DNA from: Betaproteobacteria bacterium
GTDB taxonomy: Bacteria; Pseudomonadota; Gammaproteobacteria; Burkholderiales; SG8-41
Direction of reading: 5' to 3'
DNA length: 8,222 nt
Assembly: GCA_025356695.1 (NCBI GenBank)
Contig: JANXSE010000388.1
Span: 1-8,222, forward strand
Shown here: positions 6,363 to 8,222 of the stretch, piece after piece
How the letters are laid out: every line of letters starts with the position of its first letter
How positions within the stretch are numbered: the first letter of the stretch is position 1
The notes under the pieces: generated by a model
Seen by the model: only the letters and a program-made list of their open reading frames with translations
Databases searched by the model: none
What the model was told of the DNA's origin: nothing
Made by a program: the position numbers and the translations under genes

Positions 6363-8222
6363 ATGAAAAAATCGATCCGCAGGCAACGCAAATCATGGGA
6401 GCGCAGACTCGTCACTTTGGCGGTTGCATCCTGTTTTGCCACGGAAATTTATGCTGGGACTCCGGCACCCTCGACTCTTCCTAATGGTCCGACGGTAATT
6501 AACGGCCAGGTCTACTTCAATTACAACGGCAACCTGCTTCAAATAACCAATTCGTCGGGCGCGATCATCAATTGGCAGGCCTTTTCGATAGGCGCTGACT
6601 CCATCACTCGATTCATTCAGCAATCCGCATCCAGCGTTGTGCTAAATCGCGTGACGGGCGGCGATCCTTCCGTAATTCTTGGCTCGTTGCAGTCGCAACT
6701 GGCGAACGGCACGATTGGCGGACGCGTATTCCTCATCAACCCGAGCGGAGTCGTATTCGGGGCAGGCGCACAGGTCAATACCGGAGGTCTGGTGGTGTCG
6801 ACGCTGGGATTGTCAGACGCCGATTTTGCCGCTGGGCGCAATCGGTTTACTGAAACTCCCGGCGCCGGAAAAATCGTCAACCACGGCACGATCACAACAC
6901 CTCAGGGCGGCGCCATTTATCTTGTCGCGCCGAGCGTCGTCAACACGGGGATTATTCGCAGCGATGGCGGCGAAATAATCCTGGCCGCTGGCAAGAGCGT
7001 CGAGCTCGTGGATGCGGGCTCGCCCGATTTGCGGGTCACGATTACCGCGCCGGACAACAAAGCTCTCAATCTCGGGCAAATCCTGGCGCAAGGCGGTTCG
7101 ATCGGCATTTACGGCGGTTTGATACGTCAAGGCGGCGTGGTAAACGCTAATAGTGCCGTGAGAGGCGAGAACGGCAAAATTGTTTTCAAGGCGACCAAGG
7201 ACGTCACGCTTGCTGCAGGCAGCAGCACTACAGCAAGCGGACCGACGGCTGGCTCGATATCGATTCAATCGGATACCGGCAAGACTACTGTCGCCGGCGT
7301 GGTTGAAGCGAACGGTACGCAGGGCAAAGGCGGCACGGTAGCCATAGCTGGACAGCAGGGAGTCGCAATCGAGTCGACCGCACGAGTCTCGGCTAATGGA
7401 TTGGAAGGGGGCAGCGTAGCGCTGACATCAACCGCCGGGGCGGTCACGGTAGCAGCGCCTGTAACGGCCAACGCAACCCTCGGACGCGCAGGCGAGGTCG
7501 CGGTTACCGCGGCAACGACAGCATCGCTCGCTTCAACCGGACAGCTCAGCGCAAGCGGCGGGCAGGGTAGTGGAATCGTTTCGGTGAAGGGCAGCGGCGG
7601 CGTTACGTTCGATGCCGGCAGCTTGTTGCAAGCCAAAGGCGCAACCGGCGGAGCCGTAACGATTCAAGCAGATCAGGGCGCCGTCATGGCGCAAGGAACC
7701 ATCGACGTCACGGCGACCGAGGGCGCTGGCGGTAACGTGCACGTTGCCGCACTCTCCGACATTACGCTCGACATCGGCAGCCAGATTCTCGCCGCCGGCC
7801 GTTCCGGCGGCCAAGTCAAGGTCGAGTCGCGCGAAGGCACTTTGTCGGCCTCCGGTTTGATCGACGGGCAGGGCAACGACGGTCCCGGCGGACAAGTCTG
7901 GTTGCTCGCGCCGCGCGTTGGTTTAATACGTGAGTCAGTCGTGAATGTTTCCGGCCGTAACGGCGGCGGTACCATTCTGGTCGGTGGTGATTATCACGGT
8001 GACAATCCGGATGTTCAAAATGCATTCCGTACCTATGTAGGCGAGAATGCGTGGCTCATTGCGGACGCAATTCAATCCGGAAACGGTGGCAAGGTCATCA
8101 TCTGGTCGGATGACATTACACGCTACTACGGCAACATCAGTGCACGCGGTGGCGCGCAATCGGGTAACGGCGGTTTTGTCGAGGTATCCGGTGCGCGGCT
8201 ACTAGACTTCAATGGCGGGGTG
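6363..8222 (+). CDS. TpsA exoprotein, filamentous haemagglutinin-type adhesin (partial, runs off window)
   Basis: The frame is open from the ATG at 6363 to the window end, showing 620 residues with no stop. An excellent ribosome site, GGAGGT at 6350-6355, lies seven bases upstream. Residues 1-31 form a long, highly basic signal peptide (six Arg and three Lys before the hydrophobic core; probable cleavage IYA|GT). Residues about 40-240 are the TPS secretion domain (haemagg_act type), including NWQAFSIG at 70-77, a VFLINPSGVVFGAGAQV block and GGLVVSTL. The signature motif is NPSG at 126-129, against NPNG in FhaA-like proteins. GGEIILAAGKSVEL closes the domain. Gly-rich repeats follow, then a block with RTYVGENAWLIADAI and GGKVIIWSDDITRYYGNISA that I recall from large proteobacterial surface adhesins. 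Sec export and passage through the upstream TpsB are inferred from pairing. The functional C-terminus is outside the window, so adhesin, haemolysin or toxin roles cannot be separated. Confidence 0.92.
   Translation, partial: MKKSIRRQRKSWERRLVTLAVASCFATEIYAGTPAPSTLPNGPTVINGQVYFNYNGNLLQITNSSGAIINWQAFSIGADSITRFIQQSASSVVLNRVTGGDPSVILGSLQSQLANGTIGGRVFLINPSGVVFGAGAQVNTGGLVVSTLGLSDADFAAGRNRFTETPGAGKIVNHGTITTPQGGAIYLVAPSVVNTGIIRSDGGEIILAAGKSVELVDAGSPDLRVTITAPDNKALNLGQILAQGGSIGIYGGLIRQGGVVNANSAVRGENGKIVFKATKDVTLAAGSSTTASGPTAGSISIQSDTGKTTVAGVVEANGTQGKGGTVAIAGQQGVAIESTARVSANGLEGGSVALTSTAGAVTVAAPVTANATLGRAGEVAVTAATTASLASTGQLSASGGQGSGIVSVKGSGGVTFDAGSLLQAKGATGGAVTIQADQGAVMAQGTIDVTATEGAGGNVHVAALSDITLDIGSQILAAGRSGGQVKVESREGTLSASGLIDGQGNDGPGGQVWLLAPRVGLIRESVVNVSGRNGGGTILVGGDYHGDNPDVQNAFRTYVGENAWLIADAIQSGNGGKVIIWSDDITRYYGNISARGGAQSGNGGFVEVSGARLLDFNGGV
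7095..7967 (+). repeat. Eleven tandem 26-27-residue repeats in TpsA (beta-helix array)
   Basis: Repeat units start with a Gly codon at 7095, 7173, 7251, 7332, 7410, 7491, 7572, 7650, 7731, 7809 and 7890, and the next unit's Gly is at 7968. The lengths are 26, 26, 27, 26, 27, 27, 26, 27, 26, 27 and 26 residues (protein residues 245-535). The pattern is G-x-V/I-x-V/I-x-A/S, then a second hydrophobic strand, then x-L/I/V-x-A/V-x-G-x-x-G. The periodic Gly turn and alternating hydrophobic residues fit a right-handed beta-helix, as known for TPS exoproteins. The conservation is at protein level; codons differ between units, so this is not a recent DNA duplication. Confidence 0.85.

Noticed and set aside
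6617..7975. Minus-strand frames opposite the TpsA repeats
   Set aside because: The plus strand is continuously open for 620 codons with signal peptide, TPS domain and periodic repeats; the antisense frames are compositional shadows.

Overview
The window reads as chromosome of a GC-rich proteobacterium, most likely a betaproteobacterium. This rests on the end of a glutamine-dependent NAD synthetase next to a textbook glnB, a trxB-smr pair reading towards them, and protein sequences typical of that class. The genus cannot be fixed from the sequence. There are no rRNA or tRNA genes, CRISPR arrays or insertion sequences that I can see.

Positions 1-2109 hold housekeeping genes. First is the 3' end of a probable nadE (+). 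Next comes glnB (+), the nitrogen-status signalling protein, followed by a rho-independent terminator. Convergent to these is a minus-strand pair, trxB then an Smr-domain gene, separated by 36 bases and probably one transcription unit. The smr stop codon lies inside the glnB terminator hairpin.

Positions 2110-2288 are an AT-rich divergent intergenic region. It has a perfect TATAAT box serving the rightward genes, overlapped by a short inverted repeat.

Positions 2289-8222 are a two-partner secretion (type Vb) locus. The first gene encodes an outer-membrane TpsB transporter of 1232 residues, about twice the usual size. Its C-terminal half is a normal POTRA1-POTRA2-barrel transporter. Its N-terminal half is unusual: a signal peptide, an extra POTRA-like domain that aligns without gaps to the protein's own POTRA1, then about 600 residues of Pro/Ala-rich, Cys/Trp/Tyr-free linker. 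After a 375-base gap that may carry a short leader ORF, the partner TpsA exoprotein begins at 6363 and is still open at the window end (620 residues visible). It has a signal peptide, a filamentous-haemagglutinin-type secretion domain, and then a regular array of eleven 26-27-residue repeats expected to form a beta-helix.

Expected joint function: TpsA enters the periplasm by Sec, its N-terminal domain is recognised by the TpsB POTRA domains, and it is threaded through the TpsB barrel to the cell surface. The duplicated POTRA on a very long disordered tether is the most unusual element here and could act as a remote capture arm for the substrate. That role is inference.
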